64,000 nucleotides of DNA, taken from positions 4,705,501-4,769,500 of the forward strand of contig NZ_NPJZ01000001.1 of NCBI RefSeq assembly GCF_002245895.1. Reading direction: 5' to 3'. Shown one piece after another: positions 62,521 to 64,000 of this stretch; position 1 is the stretch's first letter, and every line of letters begins with the position of its first letter. Both the position numbers and the translations under genes were made by a program. Below the pieces are notes generated by a model. The model ran no database searches, was not told where the DNA came from, and was given only the letters and a program-made list of their open reading frames with translations. Source of the DNA: Rhodococcus sp. OK302 (GTDB taxonomy: Bacteria; Actinomycetota; Actinomycetes; Mycobacteriales; Mycobacteriaceae).

Positions 62521-63690
62521 TCAGATGGCCAGGAACCCAGCGCTCACGTCCAGTCCGGTCGCCCACTGTCCATACACTTCGAGAGGACGCTCCGCACTGT
62601 GGACGGTGTACACCCTGGCTGTGCGGGTATCTCGCCACACTCGCTGCCGCGGATCGTCGACGGCGATCGCGCCGTTGCCCGCCGTCGCGAAAATCAGTTC
62701 GACTGCTGCGACAACACGCTCGAATGCCAGGACCTGATCTCGGCGACCTCGAACCCACTCGCCCGTTTCGAGTTCTCGATGCTCTTCGGTGGCCGTCGTC
62801 GCTACCTCGATACTGCGGTCCAGAAGCAAAGCAGCGGTATCGATGTCGCCGGCCGCACGCGAGATCGACGCATAGCCGTCGCGGTCGGCCGAAGACAGTG
62901 GGCCCGTTCTTGTTTCGTGAGCCGCCCGAACACTCTCGATGTGATGCCTCAACGCGCTCTGTGCTGCACCGATGATCGGCTCCGTCAGTGCATGCACATA
63001 CAAAACGGATTGTGGGAATCTGTAGAGAAGTTCGTGACGACTACTGACCTGCGCGCGCTCGGCCGTTCCGAACACTCGATGCTGCGGAACAGAAGCTCCG
63101 GCAACAACGAGGTCGTTCATCTCCGCCCCACGCAACCCGAGGGCATCGGTGCCCGCCTCAATCCGATAGTCCTGGGCATTCACCAATACGAGGACGAAGT
63201 CGACGGGCGCGCCGGACTGATCCGATAACACAGCCCCAACGATTGCCCACTCCGATCGGCGGCTTCCCACGACGTACTTCCATCGGCCTCGCAGAACGAG
63301 TCCTCGGCCGGTCGACGTCAGAGTGCCGCCGGGGGTGAGCGAGCCACACAACCTGGCACGGTGATCGCTCGGACCGCCCCACACGTCGGCTTGCGCCTCA
63401 TCCGGGAACAGCGCCAACTGCCAAGCGGCAATCCCGAAGGAGGCAGTAACCCAGCCCGCTGATGTGCAAGACGTTGCCAGTTCACGCACCGTCCGTAGGA
63501 ATACGGACGGTTCAGCCTGCGATCCACCGAATCGATTCGGGATACACAGCGCAAATGCCCCCGCTTCACTTAAAGCGTCCACAGTGTCCTCATGCAAGCG
63601 CCTCCGGCGATCCGCTTCGGCCGCACACACGGCGATCTCGGGAAGCAAGGAAGCAATTGCTTCGGCAAGGGAATCACTGACACTCTCCAC
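62521..63690 (-). CDS. HsaA-like flavin-dependent monooxygenase (acyl-CoA dehydrogenase fold)
   Basis: It is a 389-residue protein of the acyl-CoA dehydrogenase fold, group D monooxygenase type: LHEDTVDALSEAGAFALCIPNRFGGS, VTASFGIAAWQLALFPDEAQADVWG, GRWKYVVGSRRSEWAIVGA and GAEMNDLVVAGASVPQHRVF. HsaA and related enzymes (hydroxyphenylacetate and p-hydroxyphenyl hydroxylases) use reduced flavin from a separate reductase, which is not seen here. The GTG start is behind a weak GGAG. The substrate is probably an aromatic or cyclic CoA-free compound. Confidence 0.85.
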   Translation of the reverse strand: MESVSDSLAEAIASLLPEIAVCAAEADRRRRLHEDTVDALSEAGAFALCIPNRFGGSQAEPSVFLRTVRELATSCTSAGWVTASFGIAAWQLALFPDEAQADVWGGPSDHRARLCGSLTPGGTLTSTGRGLVLRGRWKYVVGSRRSEWAIVGAVLSDQSGAPVDFVLVLVNAQDYRIEAGTDALGLRGAEMNDLVVAGASVPQHRVFGTAERAQVSSRHELLYRFPQSVLYVHALTEPIIGAAQSALRHHIESVRAAHETRTGPLSSADRDGYASISRAAGDIDTAALLLDRSIEVATTATEEHRELETGEWVRGRRDQVLAFERVVAAVELIFATAGNGAIAVDDPRQRVWRDTRTARVYTVHSAERPLEVYGQWATGLDVSAGFLAI

Positions 63691-63727
63691 GCTCCAATTA
63701 TGACCGGCACCACAATGCCCAATTCAC

Positions 63728-63748
63728 ACGGTCCAGTGAGCGGGAGTC
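63728..63748. promoter_or_regulatory. Imperfect copy of the ABC-operon palindrome
   Basis: The right half GTGAG-CGGGAGTC matches the operator at 61569-61589; the left half is degenerate. It lies 38 bases upstream of the monooxygenase start on the minus strand. Confidence 0.4.
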
Positions 63749-63836
63749 GTGAACAGTGCCACCGGCCCACAATGCACTGGGACTCCCGAAGTCGACCCGC
63801 ACCATAATCCGACCGAAAAGACACAGGCCAGACGCC

Positions 63837-63857
63837 ATGTTCCGCCTACCGGGAGAT
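63837..63857. promoter_or_regulatory. Imperfect copy of the ABC-operon palindrome
   Basis: ATGTTCCG-CCTAC-CGGGAGAT keeps the right half CGGGAGA and a degenerate left half. It lies 96 bases upstream of the gene starting at 63953. Confidence 0.4.
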
Positions 63858-63952
63858 GACCTTCCCCGCATCTGCACTTCAAGATTCTATGAGGTGGATC
63901 ACATGGAAACGACTGAGCGCTCGACGCAACATCGACGCGGTACGGAGGAAAC

Positions 63953-64000
63953 ATGACGCTCGACACCGCCCCCACCAACATCACCGACACCGACACCGAC
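63953..64000 (+). CDS. Start of a coding sequence cut by the window edge
   Basis: An ATG directly after GGAGGAAAC opens a frame (MTLDTAPTNITDTDTD) that runs off the window. The ribosome site is strong. Too little is visible to name a product. It is divergent from the HsaA-like gene and may belong to the same IclR unit. Confidence 0.6.
   Translation, partial: MTLDTAPTNITDTDTD

Noticed and set aside
63756..63956. A 66-codon frame before the last gene
   Set aside because: It overlaps the promoter and the ribosome site of the gene at 63953 and has no recognisable sequence; probably untranslated leader.
1..64000. Mobile-element origin of the catabolic island
   Set aside because: No transposase, integrase, att-like repeat or tRNA edge was visible, and codon use looks uniform by eye. 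A composition scan would be needed to say more.
1..64000. CRISPR arrays, tRNA or rRNA genes, riboswitches
   Set aside because: No regular spacer-repeat array, no tRNA-like cloverleaf or rRNA block, and no recognisable leader element were found while reading the gaps.

Overview
The window looks like chromosomal DNA from a GC-rich actinomycete, most likely Rhodococcus (erythropolis/qingshengii type). This rests on the codon use, GTG/TTG starts, many ATGA gene overlaps, mycofactocin-type dehydrogenases, a KstR2-like regulator with an IpdABC set, and a treZ-ilvA neighbourhood that resembles the mycobacterial one. The genus is an inference. I saw no rRNA, tRNA, CRISPR array, transposase or integrase.

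Layout. 1-12 kb is mostly ordinary: the end of an RCC1-repeat surface protein, an EamA exporter with a divergent LysR regulator, a small PLDc_N membrane protein, a TetR regulator, a DUF1918 protein, an MFS transporter fused to carboxypeptidase-regulatory-like domains, treZ, a second MFS pump with its divergent TetR, and ilvA.

12-32 kb is the first catabolic block: a PhyH dioxygenase with a divergent IclR regulator, a degenerate amidohydrolase-like protein, a PoxB-type thiamine enzyme, an F420-type nitroreductase, three SDRs (two of the mycofactocin type), sulfatase 1, a TauD dioxygenase, an operon of TauD dioxygenase, old-yellow-enzyme-type oxidoreductase and sulfatase 2, a divergent TetR followed by an MFS transporter, and a Baeyer-Villiger-type monooxygenase.

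32-55 kb is a coherent second block. It holds two acetolactate-synthase-like thiamine enzymes, a two-subunit transketolase-like enzyme with a frameshift, and a nine-gene operon on the minus strand (IpdA, IpdB and IpdC homologues, SDR, two hot-dog hydratases, quinone-oxidoreductase-like MDR, acyl-CoA dehydrogenase, acyl-CoA ligase). A TIM-barrel isomerase, sulfatase 3, a peptide-type binding protein, a phosphotransferase-like protein, a KstR2-like TetR regulator and two more SDRs follow. A shared 14-bp palindrome, A-n-CAAA-n-G-TTTG-n-T, precedes six of these transcription units. It resembles the mycobacterial KstR2 operator (AnCAAGnnCTTGnT), so I infer one regulon.

55-64 kb holds a second peptide-type binding protein, a decayed FMN-dependent hydroxyacid dehydrogenase, a four-gene Opp/Dpp-type ABC operon, an IclR regulator, an HsaA-like flavin monooxygenase, and the start of one further gene. 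A second palindrome (TTCTCCC..CGGGA) links the binding protein to the ABC operon.

Working model (inference): imported sulfate esters of a cyclic or branched compound are desulfated by sulfatases and 2-oxoglutarate dioxygenases. The alcohol is then oxidised, its carbon skeleton is cut by BVMO, thiamine and IpdAB-type chemistry, and the product is degraded as CoA thioesters. The substrate cannot be read from the sequence.
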